NCBI GenBank assembly: GCA_039881145.1
Contig: JAYKKI010000003.1
Coordinates: forward strand, 9,197,501-9,261,500
Source: Druceiella hillmani
Lineage: Eukaryota; Arthropoda; Insecta; Lepidoptera; Hepialidae
Length of the DNA: 64,000 nt
Direction of reading: 5' to 3'
Each line of letters starts with the position of its first letter. Within the stretch, counting starts at the first letter, position 1. Positions 37,419-50,002 of this stretch are shown in pieces. The position numbers were made by a program, and so were the translations under genes. Below the pieces are notes generated by a model that was not told the DNA's origin, did no database searches, and worked only from the letters and a program-made list of their open reading frames with translations.

Positions 37419-39716
37419 CGGAAGCGAGAAATAAATGTTTGGTGCTAAATTGGAAGCAACAGTGTTTCCCATCCCAGGTAAACATTGCCGTTTTGAACCC
37501 CTATTTTATATTTTTTCGGTATTTAACATAAATTTTAAACTAATATTTGTCTGTAAATAGTGTCAACTAATGTTCAAGGGTGCACTAAGTAAAATAGTTG
37601 AGCGGAATGGTTGAGAAATTCCAATGGCGTATCCATACACTCACAATAAAGATCGTGAAGGTTAATTAAGTATAGTTTTTTTTATAAATGGACCTACCAA
37701 ATTATATTGCTCTGTTTTCTCCATACTCCCTAGTCATGTTCCAGCACTTTTTACTCCGTAAATAAAACGAAGAATAATGTTCACTCTCTATATAAATTTA
37801 TATAAATATTTCATATATCACATAGTGTATCTCAAGGCAATTAATTTAAGTCTCTCTTTATACTCAGTTATTTAATTTAAACTTTTTTTAACACTTTAAT
37901 ATTTTATGTTCAATTGTTTTTTACGATTGTACGTAGGTTGGATTCATTTATAAATAATATACTTTCGATAAATATGAGTAAATATCAATAAGTCCATATT
38001 TACTCTTTATTCTTTTATTTTTTATCTTTTGTTTTTTTTATCTTTTATTTTACTTCATATCTTTTAATTTTTCCTCATAAATGCTCTGAACTTATTAGTT
38101 ATAAGTTATCCAACCGTCGTCATGAATCGGAGTGAATATTGTTTTCTTTTGGAAATAAATTCTCATTATATTACCTTTTGTATAGTGCTATACTTGTATT
38201 AAAATATATTATATAGTTTTATATAGTGTAACGAATCGATTAGAATATACTTCAGGTGTCTCTTTCGTTTGTATAATTAAATACTATATCAGCAAAAAAT
38301 AAATGTAATTTAAAATGAAGAGTATACTAATAAAAACGTCATTATCACGGTATGTTCCTATGAACATACATTTCATGTCTATACATTACTTATATAAAAT
38401 GATTCGTTATTGAAAATAATGCCGTAATATAATTTTCGATTTGGCATTTCTATATAGTTCCATCGACAACAAATTTTATACAAGATTTTTATACAAATTT
38501 CATTTAAAGTGTTTTAGTTCAAAAGTACAGGTAATAAAATTTATATCTATTACTCCTCAAATGGTAATGCATATTACGTATTTAATAATAACAAATTAAA
38601 GTAAAAACAAATCTATATTTTATACAGAATTTTTGTTCTTAAATATATAATATAGAAAAAAAGTATAAAATTATTAAAAACGTCTTTTTTAATTTTCATG
38701 GTAAAAGGGAACGTATCTTTTTTTTAAATATATAATTTTGTAAATAGAAATATATAATATAACTTATACAGAAATTTTTAAAAATAAATTCAAAGCTATG
38801 GCTGTTTATATCCGTGTAAAGTACAAATTACATTAATTTAGATTGTCACAAAGCACGAAATTCTTATGACAAGTTTGCGTCTCCCAGCGATGAAATAAAT
38901 ATTGTAGGAGAATACAATTTAAAAGAATCACAAGACTATTGGCTTTTTTTATATGAATGTTTCAATTATCATGCAAGCTTTAATCACGTTCTTTCTCAAT
39001 ATTATATTTAACTTTTTTTTATTCCTTAGCACTCTTTGTTCACCAACAATAACAACATTTATTAAATAACTTATTAAATGTTTATCGTGTAGCAACCAAA
39101 ATAGCATAAAAACGAGTTTGAACATCATTGAGGTTCTTTTGTCAACGATTATACCTCTATAATACTTGCGTAATTTTTTTTGAATATTGTTCAATAACGT
39201 CAACTGAGAGCGTATACAAATACGTCATTAGCATGTGTTATTTGTCTTAATTCCCTACAATATGTATGAAATTAAAAATTTAATGTTAGTAACACAGATA
39301 TCTTAAATTATTAAATAAACGCTTTTTGGATAATTAAATAAATGTTTTTTGGCCTGGACATATACTCCACAGAGTATTGAAAAAGGAAAATATGAAATCC
39401 CACAAAATTCAAGGTTCGAAACCCGTTCAGTTAATCTGATATTTTAATATTTTTTGGGGTTAATATTGACTCTGTGCAACTTTTTAACCTCAGATTATTA
39501 CGTGTTTGAAATTTACAGTATAAATGTGAACAATGAATCTTTAATGTTTGTGAAATATGGCCTTTAATACACTTTTAACTTCATATAAATAAATTTTAGC
39601 TGTCTGCCCTCCTTCTCCATATAAATTTTAACTATTTAACTATGCCAAATCTCACACTCCTCTGTGCGCACAATATGCTTAAAAACGGTTACAACATTAT
39701 CTCTTCATGTATTAAT
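37419..39716. other. AT-rich noncoding DNA
   Basis: I see no gene. An 84-codon minus-strand frame at 38,949-39,203 is AT-driven and unassigned. Confidence 0.5.
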
Positions 39717-39717
39717 A

Positions 39718-39790
<73 letters not shown>

Positions 39791-39814
39791 TATACATATA
39801 TATGTGTATATATA
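39717..39814. repeat. Compound (TA)n microsatellite
   Basis: TA tract of nearly 100 bases interrupted by single TG or CA steps. Confidence 0.97.
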
Positions 39815-42505
39815 ATTGGTTTCAGTGGTGTAATAGACTTGTATATTCGACATCAATGTCTTGGAACTCGGGAGAGATCGTAAAATCCAAGAGAAATACC
39901 TTTTTATTTCAATGTTAAAACTGCGTATGGATATGAATAACATATCCATATTCAGCCTTATACTTTCTATGACCCATGTTTAGATAAGACCGGCCTAATT
40001 CTACTTTTAAAATGTCAATATTTAAAGGAGCTGGCAAAAACTTAATTACAATCATGAGGCTAACTAACAGGATGTTGCAAAACTTTGTCCGTCAACTGGT
40101 AATTACTTGATAATAAATTATTTATTAAACTTAATTAAGTTTTTGCCAATAATTATTATGTATGGATTAAAATAAAAATTAATTTGTAAATATTAATTTT
40201 AAAAAGTTCGTTGTTTTTGCTTTTGGATTCCACATTTCTCCACATCACTGGTTGGAAAATCAATATTATGGTAACGTGTGATATGAAACGGTTTTACGTC
40301 GTTTTTGTATTTATAGGTATTCTTTTTAAAAAATATTGCATTTTAAAAAGCAATGCTCTTCGTTAATATCTCATTGGCTATGACACAAGATTTATTTTCT
40401 TTGTGATTTTTATTTTCATAATATAGTTCTAAATTCACGAAAAGTAAACCACGGGACTTGAGTAAACAACAGTTAATCAACAGTAGTTGGAATCGACCGA
40501 TCACCTGATCACACGTTCATACGATCCTCTGTTGCATTCATCTACTATCATTAAATACAATCCAGTTGTGCGTTATGCTACAACAGCTAACTCTCACAGT
40601 TATTCAATAAACTAACAATTTTTTGCATATGTATATGTAACAAAATATAATTGCTCAAACGTACAAATATCCATTGCATTGAAAATTTTAATGGACAATC
40701 ACTGGTTACTTGTTATTTTCTCAAGTTCTAAACATATTATCTTTTGAAATGTAATTCAAATATAGTAAATTTTACACAATTACACAAGCAATGACAATGT
40801 AACTATTTCATAACGGTTAGTTAAGGTTTGTAAATTCAAAAGACTCACAGATTTATAATAATTGAAGCAAGTGGCACATAACTGCTTGACAAAAGGCTGA
40901 GTCTAATATTTAGGGGTGTGTTTGAATGCAAATGCAAAACGAATATAAGTGAATATTAATGTATAAAAATTTAAAACTATACATTGGTTGAACCGACCCA
41001 ATTCCAAAAATTTATTAATTCCAAAGTCGTCGTAACCACATGTTAACGATGGCGTATTGAAAGATACCGTATTACATTCCCTATATAAGCTACTAATATT
41101 TCCTTACATTACTTTTATTTTGTTGTTAAATTTTAAAATTGATATATAGTATTTGTTGTCGTGTAAATAAATACAAGCATGATTATAAATCGAATACTTC
41201 TAAACTATATATGGGAACTTCAATTTTAATTACGTTCTTTTATATAGCAGAACCGAAAAGTCCTTGTGGACAGAGGATGTGATATTTAATATTAAAAGTC
41301 TATTAATTGTACCTTTTTCATTTCAATTAATTAAAGGTCGCTACAACATTTTATTATTAAATTTTATAAATAAGAAAATCTTGCAGCGAATTCTAATAAA
41401 TAAATAAAACAACACAAAGGAGGTTACACTAAAATAATTTATTTATTAATAATATATAATTGAAGCTTTATTAATTTTTATTTTTTATCGACTGTAAATC
41501 TTTAATCACGAATAAATACCTTCCTAGGCCTTAATACTTAACTGAATGAGTCAGAGAACTAAATAATTTTAAATTAGGTACCATAAGGTAAATTGAAAGC
41601 GTCCTCAAAATGGAAATAATTTAGCTGATATTAAAGAAGTAGGTAACTATGAATATCAGAAGGTTGAAATGTGATATAATAAAAAAAAATTATTTATCTT
41701 AAAATCCAAATACATCTTATATTTATCTTAGAACTTCAACCAAACGCAAAAGTAATATAAATTTGGCATGGTGTTCTTATATTCGTGAAATCATTCGAAT
41801 TACTTTTTTGTTGACTGTAGATAGTTCTCAATCCATTGCCAATAAAAACGTATATATTTTAATTAGTCAGTCCTTAACTTATACTAAAGGTCAGGTATTC
41901 CCATATCATGTCGATTTGCCAGCCAAACAAAATAAACATTACTTTATTTTTATGGTAAATACTACTTAGATGATTGACGACTTACTTTATTTGTCACTTT
42001 GTAAGTGTAAATGTATTTGCTACTTTTGATTATATTAACAATGAGATAATTTTTTAAACCTTTAAGAAATGCTTTAAAATTACAATACATATTTTACAAT
42101 AAGTCATGAACTTACCATAATAATAATAAGTAAATAATTTTAAACTAAAACAATCTACGTCATATGTTACATACATTTTTAATGTAACACCTGGCACTTT
42201 TATTTATGAAAAGCTATCACACTTATAGACACTAAATTTGACCATTTTTAAAGATGATTCCTGAATAAATAATTTACATAAATTTCGAAATTACAAATAA
42301 AACAACAAATTCAATGATGCTCACGATGCAGCTTGTCAATATGGCGGTCTGTTACTTTCGAGTTAAACAACCATGTGGAGCATGTGCGATCTTGCTTCAT
42401 CTCTTACGGGTAAAGGTGAGAAGAAACACATGAAAGTATATCAGTCATTATGATTTTCGCTAGATATTTACCAACTATTTATGTGTCATCTTATACATAC
42501 ATACT

Positions 42506-42508
<3 letters not shown>
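39815..42508. other. AT-rich noncoding DNA
   Basis: No gene recognised. At 42,325-42,415 there is a small GC-richer patch containing AATATGGCGGTC, a Pho/YY1-like core; possible regulatory DNA but unsupported. Another such patch is at 40,450-40,560. Confidence 0.5.
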
Positions 42509-42584
<76 letters not shown>

Positions 42585-42593
42585 GTATGTATG

Positions 42594-42653
<60 letters not shown>
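42509..42653. repeat. Long compound (TA)n microsatellite
   Basis: About 145 bases of TA with a central GTAT block. Confidence 0.98.
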
Positions 42654-42655
<2 letters not shown>

Positions 42656-42984
42656 TGGAGTTACTAGTACTAAGACAAATAGTCTTGATGTTTTGTGTTG
42701 ACAATTGAAAATCAGAAAAAATGTGTCTTTTTTTCATATTGGCATCAACTATACGTTATATCTTTAGTTCGTGTTGAATAAAAATATTTTTCTGAATTTT
42801 CAGATCTACTGTAAAGTGAAAAATATAATAATAAATTAGAAAACCAAAAAACTAAAATTGTGTTTTTGGTTACTTATTTTTTTATTTATTAAAGTCTTTT
42901 CATATAAATTTAAAGTAGCGACATAAAAGTGATTATGGTAAGCTAGGTAATTTTTCAGAAATACAGTAATTAAAAATTTAATTG

Positions 42985-44480
42985 TTTTTTTTTGTATCAA
43001 ATGTAGGCATTTATTGACGCTGTAGTAGTCTTGTCCGGAGGAAACCGTCTCGTTTATATTCTCCACAAACTGCACTTGAAGCTTCTGTCACCAACTTGAT
43101 GCAGCGCTCTACGGCTTGGATGTGGCATAGAAAATCTTTGATATTCTGACATGTGTCGAGACCGCTTTTGACAATGGCTGTCAAGACTTCATCAGATATA
43201 TTTAAACTCAGAGGTGGCTCAGTAATCTCATAGCTTCATCACGTCAATAATGTCAATAATGTCCGTATAATCTTCTGCATCGAAATTAAATGCAGCAGGC
43301 ACTTTAAGCGTTTGAATTCCTGGAGCATTCTCTGTTCTTGCTTTTAAAATTCGTTGATATGCTAGATCCAATATGATTTCTCTGTCATCTCCAAGCATAG
43401 CAATAAGAAGATTTTATGGGTGATCGGAATATCCATTTTGTTGAATTACCTAGTTAATAATCTTAGAATTGGCGTTCAGCCTCTATACTCAGATTAATTG
43501 TTTGCCACAGGTGCTTAGCTCCGTTTATACACAAGGGACTACATTTTATTTCAAACCACATCGGACCATAGACTCTCATAACGTACGTGGCTAATATTAC
43601 TACTTAGTCCTTCTGAGTTACTTCTGGGTCCATTTTAGTAGCATATAATCTTAGAAATCGATTTGCTGTTGTAAGCCATTTAGTATGGTTTTGGTAGTTA
43701 TTCAAATCATTCCCAGTAATTTCAGGTTATTTTATAGGAATGACGGTGAATTCAACTATTGGCATTGTTTCACATTTTTATAACTCAGATGACACCTGAA
43801 AAGTATTTAGGCCCTGTAGTTTTTCCATACAAATATAACAACGGATGTCGCAATGGTAATTCATTATAATGCAACTGGCAGAAAAACTACTGTAATGAGT
43901 GCTTCTTCCATTAAACGAATAACACCACCTTTGGAACCTGTGTTCACTACTGTTCCATCGCAACCAGCAACAGCTATTTCACTCAGAGTTAGTATAGTAC
44001 CTTTGATACCTTTATCAATTCAAAACTCACAAGTGACGTGCCAGAAATGGTCGTTTCCTGGCTCTGATAAAATCACATGATGGCCTCTGATAAAATCACC
44101 CTTTTACTATAAAATTTACTTTTCTTCTGAATACTAACCAAAGTTTTATCCTTTCTGACATCAAAATACATACCGCATAGGATTTTCTTATGATCTATAT
44201 CTTGTAAAGCTGCTCTGACTTTAATTCTTTCACGGCGCAACTTTGAACGATCAATGACACTACTTTGATCGTTTGATGCAATAATGCCAACATATTTTAA
44301 CACAGAAGAAGCTATAATGGCAGAAGCTCTGTCAGACTCCAGTACGATCGCAGGCAAGGGCTAATGATGGTAAATTTAATCTCTTTTTTTTATGGTCGTG
44401 CAACTCTTTATTCTGGCGTTTCAAGGTAAGGACTAGAAGCTAAGCTATCGCTTGAACTGTTGCGAACAACACGGTTTGTC
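42985..44480 (-). pseudogene. Decayed copy of a multi-copy insect transposase-like protein family (uncharacterised)
   Basis: Read on the minus strand from about 44,480 down to 42,985, conserved blocks appear in the right order but in changing frames. Order: SSPYLETPE (about 44,411-44,439); DRASAIIASSVLKYVG and VIDRSKLRRERIKVRAAL (intact frame 44,073-44,357); GCDGTVVNTG (43,937-43,965); QLHYNELPLRH (about 43,842-43,881); KWLTTANRFLRLY; MLGDDREIILDLAY; and HIQAVERCIKLVTEAS near the C-terminus (43,078-43,128). I recognise this block order from uncharacterised proteins repeated in insect genomes and thought to be transposon-derived; that is memory, not a search. There are many stops and frameshifts, the N-terminal part and a central segment are missing, and terminal inverted repeats were not found. 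Confidence 0.75.
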
Positions 44481-45114
44481 AAAATCAGTTATCTCTCTGT
44501 TACTTATACATAAACTTTTTTCTTTTCTTTTTCTTATTTCTTATAGTTGCATCCACATTCACACTGCCTATCATCATTTCTCTTGTTATTTTTTGATGGA
44601 ATAAAAAATTTAGTTCTTACTTGGGAATACGACTATTTTTTGAACAAGTACAATTTGAGATAAGTTTGCATTTGCAAATGCAAATATCAAATAATCTATG
44701 GGAAGGAGTTATCAATCTCTTATTCTTTTCTTGGTAAGTTTTGTTTGTTTGACGGCCTTGATAGGGTTTCATTAAGCTTCTATACTTTTCCTGGTAGGAA
44801 CTTATAGAATAATTTGTAGTATTCTCTTAAGACTGATATTTGGCAGCGATACTTTTTGGCAAACTAAACACAGGACAGGACGTCACTTGTCACATTTTGA
44901 CTTGATACATTTTACCGTAATAAAGAGAAATAATATTTGGTAAAGTATTACAATTTAATTACTTAAAATGTTAACAGGAAATTGAAGATACTACTTACAT
45001 GCGTCTTATTTCTTGATCTCAGCCGTATAATTCAAAGGGTCTCACAATTGAAATAGTACGCGCGCGAGTTGACTGAATGGCGTTCGAACAACGTTTGAAG
45101 AGAGAAGAAAATCG
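44481..45114. other. AT-rich noncoding DNA
   Basis: May hold further N-terminal remains of the transposase-like pseudogene, but no block is recognisable. Confidence 0.45.
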
Positions 45115-45133
45115 CATATATATATACATATAG

Positions 45134-45175
<42 letters not shown>
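45115..45175. repeat. (TA)n microsatellite at the 5' edge of the jockey element
   Basis: TA-rich tract ending exactly where the GC-richer 5' UTR starts (TTGGGGAGGGG). A matching tract follows the element's tail. Confidence 0.95.
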
Positions 45176-45178
<3 letters not shown>

Positions 45179-45864
45179 GGAGGGGAGGTTGGTGTAGGTC
45201 TCGGTGGTGCTTGTCTTGCTGTAAGACACTCACCTATAAAGTGCTGAGCAAAAACCGGAACATACATCAAAGTGTGCGGAGTTGGGTTTTATGTGTCACC
45301 AACAGGTTCATCATACACGTCCACGCTGCCCTCAGACCGCCGTGGCGGGCTGGGGGTAGACTCATTACTATACCAGTGAGTCGTCCCTCCCGGGCAATGC
45401 TACAGTCCTTAGGACATCGCACATTCCATCTACTCCTGGACTGCAGTAGCAAAGTATGATGGGCGAAAGCGAGCCCTAGGCGCTTTAACCTAGTATACAG
45501 TTAGGGGAGACAACCCTGAATTAAAAACCAGTGTGTAGCTCAAACGAGCTGCCCCAGACCGTAATCCTGTGGTCGTGTCTCGCAGGAGGTACCGTAATCC
45601 TGTGGTCAGGTGGTAGGACCGTAATTCTATGGTCAGGGTCTGAGCTTCGCCACTTGGACCGCGAGGAAGGCATCCTCTATAAAAAACCCCTAAATCCTAA
45701 GGTGTGGTACGTGCCAACAGGACTCTTTGGCTGAAAGGACAGATCAGTCACTAGCGACCAAACTCGACGAAACAGGCACTCGTCGATCTATGTAGCCCTC
45801 TACTGGGAATAGGCGTCACCCTAGGTAGCGACCGTATTATCGTCCTATACTCGTGGGAACAAAA
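45176..45864 (+). promoter_or_regulatory. Jockey element 5' UTR with internal promoter region
   Basis: GC-rich leader of about 690 bases. Three copies of a 17-mer lie at 45,558-45,574, 45,591-45,607 (both ACCGTAATCCTGTGGTC) and 45,618-45,634 (two changes). Non-LTR elements of this clade drive transcription from an internal promoter at their 5' end, so this block should carry it; that role is family knowledge, not shown by a motif. Long open frames on either strand here have no family match. Confidence 0.7.
45558..45634 (+). repeat. Three tandem 17-mers in the jockey 5' UTR
   Basis: Spacing is 33 then 27 bases. The third copy reads ACCGTAATTCTATGGTC. Confidence 0.9.
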
Positions 45865-47176
45865 ATGAGTAATCCAATCAATAATAAAAATAATAGTAAT
45901 AAAAATTAAAACTGCACCAAGATTAATAAAAACCAACCACAGCAGATAAGCCATAATGTAATATTTGAAAGTCGACCTAGAACACATTCTTTGGGTAACT
46001 ATCCAACCACAACCTACCCAAAACAACGTACTGACCAAGAACCAAGTACAAATAAGGAAGACGACTGGAAGGAAGTCACCGGTAAGAAAAGACCTCATTC
46101 AAGCCCGGAAAATGTTGGAACACAAAAACAAACAAAACTGGATACATACTGGCTATCTCAAACTCAACCGATACCAACAACAAATAGTTTTACTCAACTA
46201 GCAGAAGAAGAAACCCAAGTAGACAACTCCACTACTGTAGATAAGACAACAAAACCACCTCCAATATTTGTTGGCAAAGTGGGTAATGTCCGACCTCTAC
46301 TTAACATGCTTTATGAACATGCTCCAAGTATGTACGCTTTGAAGGTCCTCCACAATGATCAAGTCAAATTCCAGGCCAAATCTGCCGATACATACAGAAT
46401 TATCGTCAAACAATTAGAACAAGAACAGACTGAGTTTTTTACTTATAAGCCTAAACAGGATCGAGCGTTCAAAGCTGTGCTCAAAAATATGCATCCATCT
46501 ACTAACCCTGATGATATCAAAGAAGCATTAAATGATATGGACTACAGCTGTATAAAAGTTTGGAATATCAAACAAAGAACCACAAAGAAGCTATTGCCCA
46601 TGTTCATTATTGAATTATTACCGAATGACAACAGCAAGCGGATATATGAAGTTAACAGCCTAATGCAGTATATGGTATCCTTTGAACCTCCACGATCAAA
46701 ACGGGAAATCCCACAGTGTGCGAAATGTCAACAATATGGACATACCAAAGCCGACAACCTAAGTATATCAAATGCGCTGGTGACCACCTCTCCATTGACT
46801 GCCCAAGGAAAACTAGGTCAAGTGTATACTCTGCGATAGTAACCATCCTGTAAATTACAAAGGCTGTGGAGTCTATCGTGAGCTTCAAAATCTGAAATTC
46901 CCAAAAGCACCAGATCGTAGATTCAGGAATAAAAATCAGTTTGATAAAACAGAAAGTTATGAACAAGAAACACTAACGGCTCATAAAGAGAACTCTCAGA
47001 ATACCATACGACAAACATATAAAGACGTATTAACCAAAGGACATCAACTTCCACAAAATAGCGACATACGTACAAATGATATGCATGAAATAATGGATTT
47101 ATTGAAACAAGTGATGCAGCAATTGACTACAATGACAAACCTAATAATAGCACTCGCGACGAATCTCTCAAAATAG
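45865..47176 (+). pseudogene. Jockey ORF1 (nucleic-acid-binding Gag-like protein), broken
   Basis: The likely start is the ATG at 45,865, preceded by AAAA. An in-frame TAA at 45,907-45,909 interrupts it after 14 codons; the same frame then stays open to 46,839. The first CCHC knuckle (CAKCQQYGHTKA) is in this frame, but the second (CAGDHLSIDC) continues one frame over from about 46,762. The third (CILCDSNHPVNYKGC) lies in yet another frame from about 46,812, and that frame runs to a TAG at 47,174-47,176. Two indels inside the zinc-knuckle region thus split the protein. Jockey ORF1 proteins bind element RNA and help nuclear or telomeric targeting in relatives. The last part is rich in Gln and Thr and may be helical. 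Confidence 0.88.
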
Positions 47177-49807
47177 ATTGCTTAAAAATAGCTCTATGGA
47201 ATGCCAATGGGCTGCCACAACACACCCTTGAGGTTCAATCGTATTTACAGACACATAATATTAATATCTTGATAGTCTCTGAAACCCACTTTACAAAAAA
47301 GAGTTATTTCCAAATACAAAACTATAAGACTTACCACACAATGCACCCTGATGGAACTGCACATGGGGGGAGTGCAATAATTATAAAAAATAATATTAAG
47401 CATTACGAAACAGTACAATATTGTACTGAAGAGATCCAAGCAACAAATGTGCGAATCGAAGACTGGGTAGGATCTTTTGTAATATCGGCTGTCTACAGCC
47501 CACCGAAACATAAACTTAAGGAAGCAGATTATGTAAGGTTTCTCGCCACACTGGGCCACCAATTCGTTGCTGGTGGAGATTATAATCCGAAATATCATTA
47601 CTGGGGCTCGCGTACAGTAACAACAAAGGGACGGCAACTAAAAATGTCAATTGACAAACTAAATCTTAGTGTTGTCTCGCCTGGGCAACCCACTTACTGG
47701 CCCACTGATAGAAGAAAAATACCAGATGTGATAGATTTCTTCATAACCAAAGGATTCCCTAGCAGCTTTATCACAAGTAGAACTAGCCTAGATTTGTCTT
47801 CTGATCATTTAGCTGTAGAAATGACCCTCAAAAGGTTCATCACATTAGCTCCAAAACCATGTCAGCTGCACCAAAACTGACTGGGATCTCTTTAGGCAAT
47901 TAATGGCTCAATGCCTGGACGAGTCACTACTTATGAAAACAGAAGAGAACATAATGGAAGCTGTTGAACACCTCAACTATTGTGTACAAAGGTCTGCCTG
48001 GGCTGCTACCCCAACACTTACACACAAACCGTAAACTCGAATGTCCTCCGTCTATTCGTGAACTCCTGACTGAAAAACGTAGTGCTATAAAAAAATGGCA
48101 ACAGTCTCGATATGCATCAGATAAAAAACATCTAAACTACTTGCAATTTGAGCTAAAATCAGCACTTAGCGATAACAAGAACGAAGGCATACAATCCTTC
48201 TTAAAAAGTCTAGACGTGACATCGACTACTGATTACTCAATGTGGAAAGTCACAAAAAATATGAAACGTCCAGTCTCAAACCAACCCCCTCTACGCAAAG
48301 AGAACAATGAATGGGCAGCCAGTGAAGCGGAAAAAGCAGTTACACTCGCCAAACACTTAAAACGCGTCTTTGTACCAAACCCCGAAATAAATTCCCCCAA
48401 AACGTAAGAAGTGTCAACTTTTCTGAATCAATGCCACCAACTCGATCCCCCTATTTCGAATTTCACTAAGAGAGAAATAAATGCTGTTATTGATACACTT
48501 GTTATCAACAAGGCACCTGGCTATGACCTAATAACGGCCAAAATTCTAAGAGAGCTCCCAGAGGAAGGAATTTCATTCCTCACAATCCTGTACAATGCAA
48601 TCGTACGTACGTGTTCGATTCCTCCCCAGTGGAAAGTGGCCCAAATAATAATGGTCCTCAAGCCTGGCAAAAATGCTGTTGATGTGAAATCTTACAGACC
48701 TATTAGCTTGCTACCAATTACTTCCAAGATTATGGAAATTTAATTTCTGCGAAGATTAGTGCCACATATCTATGATAATAATCTACTGTCTGATCACCAG
48801 TTTGGCTTTCGTCAGAGACATGGAACCATTGAGCAGGTCCATCGATTGGTCAAAAATATCCATAATGCCTTTGAGTCGAACCAATATATATCTTTCTTGG
48901 ACATATCCCAGGCATTTGATCGGGTATGGCACGAGGGACTGCTGCTTAAAATTAAAAAGAACCTACCCATAAATTACTACAACTTCATCAGATCATATCT
49001 ACACAACAGACACTTCTACGTTAAACAGGGAACTGAAACTACGTCTCTCTATCCGATCCAAGCAGGAGTTCCCCAGGGAAGCGTTATGGGCCCAATACTG
49101 TACCTGCTTTACACAGCTGACCTCCCAGTCACAGAAGGTGTTGTTACGGGCACTTTTGCTGATGACAGCAATTCTCGCAGCAGACCACCGACCAGACATA
49201 GCCTCACAAAAACTCCAAACAAGCCTTGACCAAATATCACAGGGGCTGCAAGATTGGCCAATCAAAGTTAACGAAATCAAATCAATACAAGCTACTTTTA
49301 GCAGTAAACCTAAATGGAGTGCAGTTACCGCAAGCCGATTACGCGAAATACCTTGGCATGTATCTCGACAGACGTGTGACATGGTCCAAACACATCCTGA
49401 CCAAACGGTGTGCAGCGGGCCAAAAAGTGCGAAACGTGTACTGGCTCCTTAACAAAAACTCTCAATTGTCGCTCGAAAATAAACTATTAATTTATAAATG
49501 CACGATCAAGCCTATATGGACTTATGGCCTACAACTGTGGGGAACCGCGGCAAAATCAAATATTGAAATACTACAAAGGTTTCAATCAAAAACGCTTAGA
49601 ATGATAGCTGGTGCACCCTCGTATGTCACAAACAACAGACTCCAATTGGAGCTTGGCATAAAATTGGTCCAAGAAGAAATCTCAGAGATGATACAGACAT
49701 ACAGAGACCGAGTCGCTAATCATCCCAATCCACTGGCTATAAACCTGATGAACCCAATAACGGCACCCAGAAGGCTTAAGAAAAAACTTCCCCAAGACCA
49801 TATATAG
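47085..49807 (+). pseudogene. Jockey ORF2 (endonuclease and reverse transcriptase), broken
   Basis: ORF2 overlaps the end of ORF1; no clear ATG is seen before the endonuclease, so re-initiation is possible. The AP-endonuclease block reads IALWNANGL, ILIVSETH, VISAVYSPP, GGDYNPKYHYWGS and, at its end, LDLSSDHLAVEM. The frame shifts at about 47,865 and again near 48,010-48,030. RT blocks follow: NKAPGYDLITAKIL, KSYRPISLLPITSKIME, DHQFGFRQRHGT, FLDISQAFDRVWHEGLL, IQAGVPQGSVMGPILYLLYT and the catalytic FADD at about 49,159. In-frame stops lie at 48,405-48,407 and 48,741-48,743. Frameshifts lie next to FADD (about 49,166) and near 49,312. The C-terminal part (YLGMYLDRRVTW, to TAG at 49,805) is typical of jockey RT thumb and tail. 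The order is complete, the gene non-functional. Confidence 0.92.
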
Positions 49808-49930
49808 GGGCAAAATGAAATGAGTTCAAAAGGACGAACTCAGTACAAGACATGCTAACATACGCACCAATTGCTGAATGTCTCAAATGACAGATTGCAA
49901 TAATGAAATTAAAAAAAAATAAATAAATAA

Positions 49931-49932
<2 letters not shown>
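49808..49932 (+). other. Jockey 3' UTR and A-rich tail
   Basis: About 100 bases of 3' UTR, then an A-run from 49,911 followed by AAAT/AATA units merging into TA repeat. Such tails are made during target-primed reverse transcription and often seed microsatellites. Confidence 0.85.

Positions 49933-50001
<69 letters not shown>
49933..50001. repeat. (TA)n microsatellite at the 3' edge of the jockey element
   Basis: Continues directly from the element tail. It is either the split half of a pre-existing TA tract or a tract grown out of the tail. Confidence 0.95.

Positions 50002-50002
<1 letters not shown>

Larger units (their letters stand above)
45176..49932 (+). mobile_element. Near full-length jockey-clade non-LTR retrotransposon, inactivated
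   Basis: The element reads in order: GC-rich 5' UTR (45,176-45,864), ORF1 with CCHC zinc knuckles, ORF2 with an AP-type endonuclease and reverse transcriptase (FADD catalytic motif), a short 3' UTR, and an A-rich tail grading into AATA repeats. There are no LTRs. About 4.75 kb is typical for complete jockey elements. It lies between two TA tracts, consistent with insertion into a TA microsatellite, so the target-site duplication cannot be defined. At least one stop and two frameshifts in ORF1, and stops plus frameshifts in ORF2, make it non-autonomous now. Its base composition is clearly GC-richer than the flanks. Confidence 0.93.

Noticed and set aside
37248..37472. Long open frames on both strands coding Tyr-Ile repeats (also at 26.7, 31.7, 39.7, 42.5, 45.0, 50.8 and 58.9 kb)
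   Set aside because: They are translations of (TA)n microsatellites, which have no stop codon in some frames; not genes.
39410..39435. GGTTCGAAACCC as a tRNA B-box
   Set aside because: No A-box, acceptor stem or cloverleaf can be formed around it.
45751..46098. 115-codon minus-strand frame over the jockey 5' UTR and ORF1 start
   Set aside because: Antisense shadow of the element; hydrophobic by composition and unrelated to any known jockey protein.
47245..47637. 130-codon minus-strand frame
   Set aside because: Antisense shadow of the ORF2 endonuclease.
48999..49382. 127-codon minus-strand frame
   Set aside because: Antisense shadow of the ORF2 reverse transcriptase.
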